Positions 46,697-55,877 of a stretch of DNA of 64,000 bases are shown here, piece by piece. The notes below the pieces were generated by a model that saw only the letters and a list, made by a program, of their open reading frames with translations, was not told the origin of the DNA and searched no databases. Made by a program: the position numbers and the translations under genes. How positions within the stretch are numbered: the stretch's first letter is position 1; every line of letters begins with the position of its first letter. This stretch comes from Cyanobacteria bacterium FACHB-DQ100 (GTDB taxonomy: Bacteria > Cyanobacteriota > Cyanobacteriia > Leptolyngbyales > Leptolyngbyaceae), in contig JACJNW010000026.1 of NCBI GenBank assembly GCA_014695195.1, positions 106,131-170,130 of the forward strand, written 5' to 3'.

Positions 46697-48979
46697 TCAG
46701 GGTGATGCGGGTTTCAAGCGAACGGGCACATACTTGTGAAACGGTGTGGCACTAATGGGGTCACAGTGCTTGGCATCGGTGAGAAGGTTAATCAAAGGAC
46801 CGTGTGAAGTGCGCTGTCCGGTTGCATCGGGATAGTCAAGACCATACCCATGCGGCAAGCTAACCACGCCGGGACGGAGCTGATCGCTGATCTGAACCCG
46901 AACCTGGATACTTCCGCGAGATGATTCACAAGTTGCGATCATACCCTCCTCTAATCCGAAACGAGCCGCATCCGATGGATGAATGTGCAATGCCCCATCG
47001 GAATCCTCCTTTCTCCAGGCAGGATCGCGATAAATTGTATTGGCGTTGTAGGCACGTCGCTCTCCCGCAATTAGGATCAGTGGATAGTCTTCCGAAGTTG
47101 CATCCGATTGATTGGGAAGGGCTTGAAGTGCTTCGATCATCCCAGGAATGAGCAGATGTACCCGACCATCCCGATGATGAATAAACGACCATGTGTCTTC
47201 ATAGCGGTGATGACTCAACACTGTCCCACTAGGACTTGTCATAATTCGCTCAAAGAGGGCTTCTGCCAGTGCTTTCCCTCGTCCTTTGAGTCCGGTGCGA
47301 GCGACGGCTGCACTATGTTGCCGAACATAGAGGTGACTTGCACCCCAGAAGGGAGCCGCTGCATCTGCGCCATCGGGTAACGTTTTGCCCAGCGATCCTT
47401 GCAAGACAAAGGGAACAATCTGATTCAGCTTGGGTCGGAGTGAGATCGCGCTAATCAGCGCATAGTAGTAGATGCCGAGATTGGGGAATCGACGATGCAA
47501 ACGAGCGGCTGCTGTGAGCAGGGGAAATGACGTGGGTACCACTCCGGCCGCAATTCCTAAGCGTCGGTAGATCTCTGGCTCCGGTAGTGTGTCAGATTGG
47601 GGAGCGAAGAGGGGCTTGCGGAGATGAAATCCATTCTTCGGGAAATCTAAAGTGAAAAATGAAGCTTCCCATTTCTCAAATTGGGAAGGGGCTGGCAGGA
47701 TGTAGTGAGCATATCGAGCGGTTTCCGTCATTGCGACATCAATGACGACGAGTAGCTCTAATTTCTCAAAAGCTTGACGATAGGCTTGTGTGTCTGCGGC
47801 TGAAACGATCGGGTTTGCACTATCGACAATCAGGGCACGAGTTCTCTGAGGATGGTCGGTGTCGATCTCTGCTGGAAGGACGTTCGGGGGAAACAGTTCG
47901 GCAATTTCAGCGACACCCGTGACAGCAGTCTTGAGCAGCGATCGCGCTTTACCCTTGGGTTCAGAGTGCCCGACGATCGGGAGAAAGAAGCTATGAAAGG
48001 TATTGCCTCCTCGCTTACCCAGATTTCCGGTGAGTAAGAAGAGCAACTTCTCTAGATAGGAGTTCAGGGTGCTGTTGCGGCTCTGCTGCAATCCCAAATC
48101 TACCCGAACACAGGCGGATTTTGCTCTAGTTAGCCGTTGAACAGTCTCAAAGACTTGTTCTGGTGCGAGTCCGGTTTGTGCAATGTATTCGTCGATCGGA
48201 ACCTGCAACAGCACCTCACGCAGTTCTGAGAATCCCACGGTGTGTTGCTGCAAGAATTGGCGGTTTTCCAAGCCTTCACGCACGATCGTTGCTAACATCG
48301 CTGCGAGTAGAAAGGCATCGGTACCTGGACGCAACTGAAGATGGATATCCGCGAGTTGTGCAGTTTCAGTCCGACGTGGATCGATAACAATCAGAGTACG
48401 CGACGGGTCCTTCGCAATCTGCTTCAAAGTTCGACGAGCATTGCGGATGCCATGAGATTGCCAAGGATTAGTGCCAATAATGATTGCACAGTCGGTATGC
48501 TCGATATCCTCCGTGATGTGGCAACTCTGTCGCCCGAAGAGTTTGCCATTGATCCAGAAATCGCCTGTTTTTTCCTGAGCTAGGGCAGAGTAGTAGTACC
48601 GAATTCCCATTGCCTGACGAAATGCACTGCTGTACATCGCGCCCAAATGGTTCCCTTGACCGCCGCCGCCATAGTAAGCGAGGCAATCCGTACCATGTGC
48701 GTCTCGGAGTGCGATTAATCGATCAGCAATCTCGGCAATAGCAGTGTCCCAAGAGATGGGTTCAAACCTTCCATCTGGGGTTCGGCGCAGCGGTTGATGC
48801 AATCGATCAACGTGATTCTGATAATGATCTAGTTGCGCCGCTTTCTGGCAAAGGTAGCCAGCACTAATCGGGTGATTTTGATCTCCCCGAATTTTGACTA
48901 AGTGCCCCGCTTCGACCTGGACAAGAAGACCACAATTTCGTGAACATAAAATACACGCTGTGGGATGCCAGTTGCTCAT
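46697..48979 (-). CDS. Molybdopterin-dependent oxidoreductase
   Basis: The 760-residue enzyme has an N-terminal [4Fe-4S] motif (CILCSRNCG, then GYLCQKA), molybdopterin-binding regions (YYGGGGQGNH, AIIIGTNPWQSH, VIDPRRTETAQLADIHLQLRPGTDA in parts), and a C-terminal molydopterin dinucleotide-binding domain (HPSDAARFGLEEG, VSLPHGYG). There is no Tat signal, so it is cytoplasmic. The Mo-ligand position near YSALAQEKTG shows no obvious Cys or Sec. It resembles the formate dehydrogenase/nitrate reductase superfamily, but the substrate is unassigned. No electron-transfer partner gene is adjacent. Confidence 0.88.
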   Translation of the reverse strand: MSNWHPTACILCSRNCGLLVQVEAGHLVKIRGDQNHPISAGYLCQKAAQLDHYQNHVDRLHQPLRRTPDGRFEPISWDTAIAEIADRLIALRDAHGTDCLAYYGGGGQGNHLGAMYSSAFRQAMGIRYYYSALAQEKTGDFWINGKLFGRQSCHITEDIEHTDCAIIIGTNPWQSHGIRNARRTLKQIAKDPSRTLIVIDPRRTETAQLADIHLQLRPGTDAFLLAAMLATIVREGLENRQFLQQHTVGFSELREVLLQVPIDEYIAQTGLAPEQVFETVQRLTRAKSACVRVDLGLQQSRNSTLNSYLEKLLFLLTGNLGKRGGNTFHSFFLPIVGHSEPKGKARSLLKTAVTGVAEIAELFPPNVLPAEIDTDHPQRTRALIVDSANPIVSAADTQAYRQAFEKLELLVVIDVAMTETARYAHYILPAPSQFEKWEASFFTLDFPKNGFHLRKPLFAPQSDTLPEPEIYRRLGIAAGVVPTSFPLLTAAARLHRRFPNLGIYYYALISAISLRPKLNQIVPFVLQGSLGKTLPDGADAAAPFWGASHLYVRQHSAAVARTGLKGRGKALAEALFERIMTSPSGTVLSHHRYEDTWSFIHHRDGRVHLLIPGMIEALQALPNQSDATSEDYPLILIAGERRAYNANTIYRDPAWRKEDSDGALHIHPSDAARFGLEEGMIATCESSRGSIQVRVQISDQLRPGVVSLPHGYGLDYPDATGQRTSHGPLINLLTDAKHCDPISATPFHKYVPVRLKPASP

Positions 48980-49299
48980 AGTAGGAATTCCTCTCTCTTC
49001 AGAAGTTTTGACGATCGCACCCGCAGTTGAGAAATCGGATTCGATCGCTCAGCTAATCCCTAAGCCATTAGGAGTGCTCAAAGGGTGTACTTTGTCAGAT
49101 TCACTGGCAGTGTAGATATGAGCTTGAGGGATCAGCAAGACTTCTACACAACCTGTCGCGATCGAGGGTACTTCCATCAGCAGAGAGAGGAGCGGTTCTA
49201 ACTAAATGGCGACAACGGTTCTAACCTTCGATCGAACATACCGCTTTCACCTTCACGCTAAGGTGTTTACAAAAGTTAAACATTGAAGTGATTATCGCG
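48980..49299. other. Divergent regulatory gap with short direct repeat
   Basis: This 320-base stretch has no gene. CGGTTCTAAC occurs twice (49194-49203 and 49217-49226), 23 bases apart centre to centre, about 80-100 bases before the start of the small gene at 49300. It could be a paired operator. Nothing else is visible. Confidence 0.35.
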
Positions 49300-49563
49300 A
49301 TGATTCCCAATTTAATGGAATCAACCAACGAATATTGGTGCAGGTTGAACGAGCTAGAGGCGGCATACCAACGGGGTGAAGTTTCTTTAGAAGAGGTAGA
49401 TGCGAGAGTAAAAATCTTGATGGCAGAGTTGGGTCAGGAACGTCGTGCCACAGTTCGTTTTCTACTAGGTAGTGTGAGTCGGATTTGGCAGGAACAACGG
49501 GAACTTGTGGTTGGCTTAGGGGTGATTGGCGTTTTGACCTACGCTTGGATTGTGACTTGTTAA
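49300..49563 (+). CDS. Small tail-anchored unknown protein
   Basis: The gene encodes 87 residues: an N-terminal Glu-rich helical part (STNEYWCRLNELEAAYQRGE, likely coiled) and a single C-terminal hydrophobic helix (LVVGLGVIGVLTYAWIV). A GTG at 49288 would add four residues. It is not recognised and is probably anchored in a membrane by its tail. Confidence 0.55.
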   Translation: MIPNLMESTNEYWCRLNELEAAYQRGEVSLEEVDARVKILMAELGQERRATVRFLLGSVSRIWQEQRELVVGLGVIGVLTYAWIVTC

Positions 49564-49866
49564 TTGCGGCGCGGGTTATCGTGTGTTGATTGAGATCGTT
49601 ACAATGCACATTGTCTTAGACTTTCTCTCAATGTTTTCCTTGGTTTAACGATCGCCAGTTTCTAGCAACACCTCATTGGCAATTCGATGTTGCAACAGTG
49701 TTCTGACTTCTAGCAATCTGATCTCTTGCACGATCGTGGCTTCTATCTACCGAGGTGAGCCATTGGAAATCTGTACTCTAACTTTTTTATCTCATTAAGG
49801 CTTTCATCCAACGTCCACCGACTCGATCGCAACTCTCTATACTGAAGATAGAGGTAGGCAAGGTGT
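49564..49866. other. Intergenic region before AAA ATPase gene
   Basis: No firm gene lies here. On the minus strand a 28-codon stretch reads VQEIRLLEVRTLLQHRIANE (near 49660-49745) and could be a gene remnant. The plus-strand promoter of the AAA gene should lie in the AT-rich part at 49770-49860. Confidence 0.25.
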
Positions 49867-51648
49867 ATGGATAACTTTTTTGCAGAGCTGGAATCCCTCG
49901 TCGATCAAGGTTTTGAAGAGCTGCTGGATATCGTCCGAGTGATCGAAGGGCGCGAACCGAAAGAGCCTGACATTCGCGTGACTGAGCGGAGCCGTCCAAC
50001 CCACGAGCCATCAACGGACTCCATCTCTACAGTTCCCATCACGCCACCGAGTACCGATGATAGTCCACCCACGCTTACTGGAGTGGGTGGACTATCATCG
50101 GTACTGGGCGAGTTGCGCGAACTGGTGGAGCTTCCCCTTAAGCGTCCTGAACTATTAGCAGCCCTGGGGTTAGAACCGACGACGGGGGTATTGCTCACAG
50201 GTCCTCCTGGAACTGGCAAGACGCTCACAGCGCGAGCATTAGCTGCTGATCTTGATATCAACTACATTGCGCTTGTGGGTCCGGAGGTAATGGGCAAATA
50301 CTATGGGGAAGCAGAAGCTCGACTGCGGAGCATTTTTCAAAAAGCGACTCGCTCTGCCCCCTGCATTATTTTTATTGACGAAATCGACAGCCTTGCGCCC
50401 GATCGCGCCAAAGCGGAAGGGGAAGTCGAAAAACGAGTTGTCGCGCAACTGTTAAGCCTGATGGATGGATTCGCAAAAACGAAAGGCATTATTGTCCTGG
50501 CTGCAACGAATCGCCCGGATCATCTTGATCCCGCACTGCGCCGTCCTGGACGCTTTGATCGCGAGATTGCATTTCGGGTTCCTGATCGGGCGGGACGCTT
50601 GGAAATTCTCGAAATTCTAACCGCTGCCATGCCGTTACATGAATCCGTAGATCTCGATGCGATCGCAGATCTAGCAGGCGGCATGGTTGGCGCAGACCTC
50701 AAAGCTTTGACGCAAAAAGCTGCTTACCTTGCCCTGCGGCGACTATTACCAACCTTAGAGGGTCCCTTGCCTGATCGCATGACCGTCACGCAAGCGGATT
50801 TTTTTCAGGCGATCAAAGAAATTAAACCTGCGGTGCTGCGATCGATTGAGATTGAAGCGCCTAAAGTGACCTGGGATGAGATCGGTGGACTTGATTCTGT
50901 TAAGCAAACCCTGCAAGAATCCGTCGAAGGGGCGTTACTCTATCCCGAACTGTATCATCGCACAAAAGCCAAAGCACCTCGCGGCATTCTGCTATGGGGT
51001 CCGCCTGGAACGGGAAAAACGTTGTTAGCGAAAGCCGTTGCCGCTCAAGCGCGGGCGAACTTCATTGCAGTGAATGGTCCAGAATTGCTGAGCAAATGGG
51101 TTGGAGCCTCCGAACAAGCGGTGAGGGAATTGTTCACTAAGGCACGGCAGGCAGCGCCTTGTGTCGTATTTATGGATGAGATTGATACGCTTGCGCCTGC
51201 ACGAGGGAGATATCAAAGCGATTCAGGCGTCAGCGATCGCGTGGTGGGTCAACTCCTCACCGAACTCGACGGCTTGCATGACTATATTAACGTGCTTCTC
51301 ATTGGAGCGACCAATCGCCCAGAAATATTAGATCCTGCTTTATTGAGAGCCGGACGATTGGATTTGCAGATCAAAGTCGATCTACCCGATCAAGGGAGCC
51401 GTCTTGAGATCTTGCAAGTTCATAATCACGATCGTCCATTAGCGGATGTGGATCTAGAATCGTTTGCGGTGCAGACCGAGGGATGGAACGGTGCAGATTT
51501 AGCACTGCTCAGCAATCAAGCAGCGCTGGAGGCGGTTCGTCGCTATCGTGTTCAAGGCTTGAGTGATCCTAGTGCTTTACAAATTACAGTGGAAGACTTT
51601 GCGATCGCCTACCAGCGACTATTGCTACAGCGCGAAATGACTCGTTGA
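49867..51648 (+). CDS. CDC48/VCP-like double AAA+ ATPase
   Basis: The 593-residue protein has two AAA modules (residues about 75-305 and 340-580). Each has Walker A ([25 protein letters not shown]), Walker B ([16 protein letters not shown]) and an Arg-finger region ([18 protein letters not shown]). The N-terminal 70 residues are acidic and Pro/Ser-rich, and replace the double-psi barrel of true CDC48. The region coding residues 62-80 contains a 23-bp perfect inverted repeat (see repeat). These ATPases unfold or remodel proteins. No protease partner is adjacent. Function in cyanobacteria is unknown. Confidence 0.9.
   Translation: MDNFFAELESLVDQGFEELLDIVRVIEGREPKEPDIRVTERSRPTHEPSTDSISTVPITPPSTDDSPPTLTGVGGLSSVLGELRELVELPLKRPELLAALGLEPTTGVLLTGPPGTGKTLTARALAADLDINYIALVGPEVMGKYYGEAEARLRSIFQKATRSAPCIIFIDEIDSLAPDRAKAEGEVEKRVVAQLLSLMDGFAKTKGIIVLAATNRPDHLDPALRRPGRFDREIAFRVPDRAGRLEILEILTAAMPLHESVDLDAIADLAGGMVGADLKALTQKAAYLALRRLLPTLEGPLPDRMTVTQADFFQAIKEIKPAVLRSIEIEAPKVTWDEIGGLDSVKQTLQESVEGALLYPELYHRTKAKAPRGILLWGPPGTGKTLLAKAVAAQARANFIAVNGPELLSKWVGASEQAVRELFTKARQAAPCVVFMDEIDTLAPARGRYQSDSGVSDRVVGQLLTELDGLHDYINVLLIGATNRPEILDPALLRAGRLDLQIKVDLPDQGSRLEILQVHNHDRPLADVDLESFAVQTEGWNGADLALLSNQAALEAVRRYRVQGLSDPSALQITVEDFAIAYQRLLLQREMTR
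50050..50105. repeat. Perfect 23-bp inverted repeat inside the AAA ATPase gene
   Basis: Bases 50050-50072 are the exact reverse complement of 50083-50105, separated by 10 bases. The right arm encodes the conserved VGGLSSVLG start of the first AAA domain. The left arm lies in the non-conserved linker (STDDSPPT), so the left arm looks like an inverted copy of the right. In mRNA it would form a very stable hairpin. Confidence 0.9.
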
Positions 51649-51655
51649 AGCCCTC

Positions 51656-51914
51656 CTATAATAGTCGTCCTTGAAAAAATCGAATTTTGGCAGATTTGAC
51701 GAAGAGCCCCTAAAGGCCCGATGCAAGCATGATCGAGCGCAAACCAGATCAGATAGATCTCCCTGAAATAGCTCAGCATAGTTCATCTGATCGACGGGAT
51801 TTACAGTTCTTCCAGGCTGAAATTGCGATTTAACTGCAATTTTTTGATTGTTTCTATCGGCTACAAATGTTGATTTTATTAGGCTTTTGAGTTTTTCAAG
51901 GACGACTATAATAT
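51656..51914. mobile_element. MITE-like element with 22-bp terminal inverted repeats
   Basis: TATAATAGTCGTCCTTGAAAAA at 51657-51678 (shown as the arm type) is matched with one mismatch by its complement at 51892-51913, enclosing about 210 bases without an ORF. A non-autonomous element of about 257 bp is the simplest reading. It begins 8 bases after the AAA gene stop. The IS6 copy at 51923 landed just beyond its right end. Confidence 0.65.
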
Positions 51915-51922
51915 GTTTGAAA

Positions 51923-52805
51923 GGTACTGTCAGGTTAACCGGACTGTAGAATTATCCTACTGGTTCAACGTTGGGCATTGTCAGCTTAACCCGAGTGTAG
52001 AATAATCGTACTGGTTCAGCGTTGACCTTGCCTGCTTGCCCATGTACTCCCGTCATCGATTTCCTGGCGAAATTATTAGCTACTGCGTTTGGCTGTATTA
52101 CACTTTTCCCTTGAGCTACCGAGATATCGAGAAAATGATGTTGTACCGAGGCATCGAGGTGACGTACGAATCGATTCGAGAATGGTGTCAGAAGTTTGGG
52201 CAGCAATACGCGAATCAATTGCGTCGTAAACGACCTTACATTGCAGATAAATGGTATCTCGATGAGGTGGTCGTCAACATCAAAGGGCAGCAATATTATT
52301 TGTGGCGAGCGGTGGACTTAGAGGGGAACGTGCTGGAGGTGTTTCTGCAACGCCATCGAGATACAAAGGCAGCAGCACGGTTTTTCCGTAAGCTGCTGAA
52401 GAAACAAGGTTTCGTGCCGCGGGTGATGGTCACCGACAAACTGAAGAGCTATGAAGCGGCGAAGAAACAAGTGATGAAGCGTGTGGAGCATCGACAGCAT
52501 AAAGGACTGAACAACCGGGCAGAGAATTCGCATCAACCCACCAGAGTGCGAGAGCGACGAATGCGACGATTCAAATCTCCAGGGCAAGCGCAACGATTTC
52601 TCTCCAGATTTGGACCCATCCGAGGACACTTTCACCCGAAGCAACATGAACTGAGTGCGAAATGATATCGAGAACAGCTACGCCAACGATTTGAAGATTG
52701 GCGAGAAGTTGCTGGGCTAAATTCTGCTGCGTAATCAGAGGGATCAAGACTGCTCAGGAATTATCGTGCCTAATTTTGAATCTGCTCCGTTAAGTTGATA
52801 GTGCC
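51923..52805 (+). mobile_element. IS6-family element type A, intact, with duplicated left end
   Basis: The left end GGTACTGTCAGGTTAACC (51923) pairs with the complement at 52787-52805. Inside the left end a second, diverged copy of about 48 bp of terminal sequence (51974-52022) follows the first, suggesting one element inserted into, or recombined with, the end of another. The right end abuts an IS6 type B remnant, and no target duplication remains. Confidence 0.75.
52042..52665 (+). CDS. IS6-family transposase type A, intact
   Basis: The gene encodes 207 residues from ATG 52042 (MYSRHRFPGEIISYC); two codons further upstream (TTG 52036) also stay open. DDE residues are in WYLDEVVVNI, MVTDKLKSYE and NRAENSHQPTR, and the RMRRFKSPGQAQRFL C-terminus is typical. 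No internal stops. It is the only complete type A copy in the window. Confidence 0.88.
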   Translation: MYSRHRFPGEIISYCVWLYYTFPLSYRDIEKMMLYRGIEVTYESIREWCQKFGQQYANQLRRKRPYIADKWYLDEVVVNIKGQQYYLWRAVDLEGNVLEVFLQRHRDTKAAARFFRKLLKKQGFVPRVMVTDKLKSYEAAKKQVMKRVEHRQHKGLNNRAENSHQPTRVRERRMRRFKSPGQAQRFLSRFGPIRGHFHPKQHELSAK

Positions 52806-52919
52806 TCGAGGGGACAGTGTATCTCAAGCAGCATTCATCAATGAGAGTTTTGGAGTTACTGCTTAAGAAATACGAACAAGACCAGTTTGTTTGTCACTTA
52901 AAAACCTTTGCAACAGAAC
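52806..52919 (+). pseudogene. IS6 type B right-end remnant
   Basis: The bases encode GDSVSQAAFINESFGVTA and a stop, matching the last 18 codons of the type B transposase (GNSVSQAEFINKLFGVSA). They are followed by the type B terminal sequence ending in TTTGCAACAGAAC. The rest of the element was lost when the type A element arrived on the left. It abuts the zinc-ribbon gene. Confidence 0.8.
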
Positions 52920-53129
52920 TCACCAGACTGGCATTTCTGCATGACAATGACTACAGTGCCAGTACACTCCGTCTGATCTGACATGGCGGAGGAGAACATA
53001 GGAGCAGCAAGGACAGATATGCTGGCTCGTTGTACTGCGATCGAACGTAGTTTTGCCGGAAAGACTAAGATTGGATCGGGACAGAACTCTTGGAGAAATA
53101 TGGGTTGAAGTAGGCATATTAAAAGTCAT
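52920..53129 (-). CDS. Tiny zinc-ribbon protein, copy 3
   Basis: The gene encodes 69 residues with the module HICPCCSYVLLRHVRSD, YWHCSHCHAEMPVW. Its TGA stop coincides with the IS6 type B end; relative to copy 2 (EMPAWL) the last Leu codon is lost, so the insertion supplied the new stop. Both CxxC pairs are intact. The function is unknown. Confidence 0.65.
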   Translation of the reverse strand: MTFNMPTSTHISPRVLSRSNLSLSGKTTFDRSTTSQHICPCCSYVLLRHVRSDGVYWHCSHCHAEMPVW

Positions 53130-53362
53130 TTTCTACGTGGTAGCTACAGAGCCTATGAACTTGAAAGTTATGTGGACTTGGTAGTAAAAGGGTGCGATCG
53201 TGGTAAAAATAAAGTCTCTAAGACGACTAATAGCTTTAGACTTTGAATTGCAAAGCACAGAAAAAACCTCCATCTACTGATTGTCAAATTAGTAGTGGAA
53301 GTTAGAAGCAAGCTAGTCACCCTGACTTACTGGAAAAGTAGGGAATAGAATCAGATTCTACT

Positions 53363-53488
53363 TTAAGTTCCGAAATTGTTCAGTTGTATTCCATCGTACC
53401 TTTTCGGGTCTTTTTTCTGTTTCTTCGTATCTTGAGAATTTGCCTTCGGCTTTTTAGCTTCTCTATTGCCTTTTTTCTCTTTCGTCAT
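53363..53488 (-). CDS. Very small Lys-rich protein
   Basis: The frame encodes 41 residues, MTKEKKGNREAKKPKANSQD onward, ending DGIQLNNFGT. A strong GGAGGGA ribosome-binding site lies 7 bases before the ATG. The KEKKGNxEAKKPK start resembles small basic peptides annotated in many bacteria, whose function is unknown. Its charge suggests nucleic-acid or ribosome binding. The 233 bases to the zinc-ribbon gene hold nothing clear. Confidence 0.6.
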   Translation of the reverse strand: MTKEKKGNREAKKPKANSQDTKKQKKDPKRYDGIQLNNFGT

Positions 53489-53637
53489 CTTCTTCCCTCC
53501 ACTTAAAAGTTCTTGTATTTTAGTAGCTAATTAAGTACCCAAGTCATTAGCAGATTCCAAAAAATCGTTGTAAATGCTGCCAATGGCAGCATAGCTCCTT
53601 TTAAGGTTGCTTCGCTCGTTAGTTCTTTCAAAGTTAC

Positions 53638-53814
53638 CTAATTCAAATTGGTATAGTTTAGGTCTGCATCAGTCAAATCTGCTCCAGCTAAACTTGGCTC
53701 TGTAAAATCAGCCCCGCTTAAATTTGCTCTCATAAGGCTCAAGTTCTTTAAACCTTGCGTTCTGAAACTTCTTTGCCCGTCTGCCTACCGTTTGAGGACT
53801 TCATTAGCGTTCAT
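53638..53814 (-). pseudogene. Short pentapeptide-repeat gene with early stop
   Basis: Translation begins MNANEVLKR, then TAG where the related gene at 54904 has Tyr (IVELYATGQRDF). It continues ADGQRSFRTQGLKNLSLMRA and a few A(D/N)LxG repeats to a stop after 58 codons. The early amber makes it a likely pseudogene, unless a start further in is used. Confidence 0.65.
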
Positions 53815-53867
53815 ATTGTCGCCTCGCGACGCGTAGTACGATCGCTGTATCTCTATTCTAGACTTTC

Positions 53868-54357
53868 CTAACTACCCGATCGAACAGTCTGTCGAAGTAC
53901 TTCTGCTTCAATTTGGATTTGAAACTGATTCAAGCTTTCTACTAAATTTGCTTCTAACCAACGATCCACACCGATTCTCTCTAATAAGGCTCCCACGATT
54001 CCTCCGGGTAGGTCGAAAGCAAGCGTGACGTAAACGACAACCGCGATCGCTCGGAAAGAATTCGGCACAACCGCGATTTGATAGCCCAGAAATCGATTTT
54101 CAGACAATTAAGTGTAAAGGAATGCGTTGAGTAATGCGCGAAGTCCATTTAGTTAGAAGTGGAAAGCCTAAACCAAACGTCCAATGCCATAGTTCTTCAT
54201 CTCCGGGTAAGCGTCTGACCCTTTTGACAAGGGGCATCCAGCGTGGAACATTTTCTAAGTTTGCCCAGAGGTCGTAAACCTGTTCTATAGAACAATTCAC
54301 ATCTACCTCTACACTGCGCTCAAGCATGGGCTCACAATCATTCTGAAATCTAGTCAT
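53868..54357 (-). pseudogene. SRPBCC (cyclase/dehydrase-like) gene, nonsense and frameshift
   Basis: The first part reads LERSVEVDVNCSIEQVYDLW, then ENVPRWMPLVKRV and RITQRIPLHLIV. A TGA follows where homologues have Trp. The family sequence resumes in the same frame (KSISGLSNRGCAEFFPSDRG) and then slips to another frame for VVYVTLAFDLPGGIVGALLE to the end. Two lesions inactivate this START-like lipid/polyketide-binding protein. Its start overlaps the 3' end of the pentapeptide gene. Confidence 0.8.
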
Positions 54358-54904
54358 GGATGCTGCCATCGGGCATTATCGTTCTACTTAACCCCGCTTT
54401 GTCCATATTGGCTCCGTCAAGTGTTGCTCCCGTTAGATTTGCTTCGCTTAGATGTGCTCCACTCAGGTCTGCATCACTCAAATCTGCCTCACTCAAATCT
54501 GCTCCCGTCAAATTTGCGCCCCGGAAATCGGCCCCGCTTAGATCTGCCTTACTCAAGTCTGCTTTCTGCAAATTTGATCCACCTAGCTTCGCTTCACTGA
54601 GGTCTGCACCACTTAAATCTGCATGGATCAAATTTGCCCCGCTGAGATCTGCCCCGCTCAGGTCTGCGTGCATCAAACAAACTTGAATCATTTCGGCATC
54701 GGCTAAATTTGCTTGATTTAGTCTTGCTTGGTTAAGATGAGCCTCAGTTAGGTCAGCTCCGCGTAGATCGGCACCCACTAACTCAGCTCCAATTAGCTTT
54801 GCCCCAACCAGCTTTGCCTCTGTCAAGCAGGCTTGAACAAGCTTGACATGGCTAAAATCTCGTTGTCCTGTTGCATAGAGCTCTACAATTTCTTGAGCAT
54901 TCAT
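54350..54904 (-). CDS. Pentapeptide-repeat protein 1
   Basis: The 184-residue protein has about 28 tandem A(D/N)LxX pentapeptides (ADLSGADLSGANL type) after a 20-residue N-terminal cap MNAQEIVELYATGQRDFSHV. It folds as a right-handed quadrilateral beta helix. Many cyanobacterial members are of unknown function; some bind DNA gyrase in other bacteria. It is the first of three co-directional genes after nblA on the minus strand, separated from it by 15 bases. Confidence 0.88.
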   Translation of the reverse strand: MNAQEIVELYATGQRDFSHVKLVQACLTEAKLVGAKLIGAELVGADLRGADLTEAHLNQARLNQANLADAEMIQVCLMHADLSGADLSGANLIHADLSGADLSEAKLGGSNLQKADLSKADLSGADFRGANLTGADLSEADLSDADLSGAHLSEANLTGATLDGANMDKAGLSRTIMPDGSIHD

Positions 54905-54919
54905 ATCTTCCGTCCTGGC

Positions 54920-55117
54920 TTAACCATTAGTGAGAGTTGGCTCCAATTTCCATTCCTGCCTTAGAAGCCCTAAATACATCGTTTTCTGAACTAGCATAAG
55001 CCGATACTGCACAATCAGAAATGCTTGAGCTTGCTCACGGGGCATCTGATGAACTTGATCGGTGAAATCTCTGAGACTGAATTCTTGCTCTAGCGTGAGT
55101 TCGATCGATGGATTCAT
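54920..55117 (-). CDS. nblA: Phycobilisome degradation protein NblA
   Basis: NblA is a small adaptor that binds phycobiliproteins and brings them to the Clp protease during nutrient starvation. The 65-residue product has the family core LTLEQEFSLRDFTDQV, MPREQAQAFLIVQYRLML and the YLGLLRQEW helix end. This matches NblA in length and order. A clpC gene lies 7 kb upstream on the same strand. It starts at ATG 55117. Confidence 0.9.
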   Translation of the reverse strand: MNPSIELTLEQEFSLRDFTDQVHQMPREQAQAFLIVQYRLMLVQKTMYLGLLRQEWKLEPTLTNG

Positions 55118-55305
55118 ACTGACCTCTGATAACCCTAGTTAAGATAAAAACTGTGAGCCAACTGACTAGGCAACGTGAAGTCGTAGTTCTAGAGTGATTG
55201 AATGGATAGAAAACTCTCACCTGGTTACGTGAAGACAAAGGTGAGAGCTGAAAGTAATTCAGCTACTATGGCTGAATCTCTGGATGTTTACTCCTCAACA
55301 TTTGC

Positions 55306-55707
55306 TTACGCAGGGATAAGTACCGTATCGATGATGTGAATGACACCATTGTCTGCCGCCACATCGGGGGCTGTTACCTGAGAGTCATTGATCTTAACTC
55401 CGTTCGAGGCATCAATTTTTACGTCTGAACCTTGAACTGTTTTCGCTGACTTCAGCTTAGTCACATCAGCCGCCATGACTTTACCAGAAACGACATGATA
55501 CGTGAGGATTTTCTTGAGTTGCGGAATGTCTTTTAGCAATCCATCTACAGTGCCTTCTGGTAATTTGGCAAACGCCTCATCTGTGGGTGCAAACACTGTG
55601 AATGGACCTGCACCTTTGAGAGTTTCGACTAGACCCGCAGCTTTGAGAGCAGCAGCTAGAGTATTGAAAGAACCAGCTTTGACAGCAGTATCAACGATAT
55701 CAGCCAT
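55306..55707 (-). CDS. Fasciclin (FAS1) domain protein
   Basis: This single FAS1 domain of 133 residues runs from [20 protein letters not shown] to IIDTVLIPA, with the [15 protein letters not shown] (H1) and YHVVSGKV (H2) motifs. There is no signal peptide from the chosen ATG at 55707; three more codons upstream stay open. FAS1 domains mediate adhesion or bind small ligands. Cytoplasmic cyanobacterial members are known but unassigned. Confidence 0.9.
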   Translation of the reverse strand: MADIVDTAVKAGSFNTLAAALKAAGLVETLKGAGPFTVFAPTDEAFAKLPEGTVDGLLKDIPQLKKILTYHVVSGKVMAADVTKLKSAKTVQGSDVKIDASNGVKINDSQVTAPDVAADNGVIHIIDTVLIPA

Positions 55708-55877
55708 GAATTCCACCTTTTACTTGTTAATTGCTAACGCTGATTACGCCAACAACATTAAGTCTGTCAGCCTGGTGTTTGAGTTCGTGTTTGAATTGTT
55801 GCTTCAGCCATCTTTTACGACTTATGACTCAGCGCGTAATGGATGAGTCTCTCTAACGATAGAGCTAATCAATAGAT

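Noticed and set aside
53640..54900. CRISPR-like periodicity in the pentapeptide regions
   Set aside because: The short period comes from coding repeats (15 bp per pentapeptide), not from repeat-spacer units.
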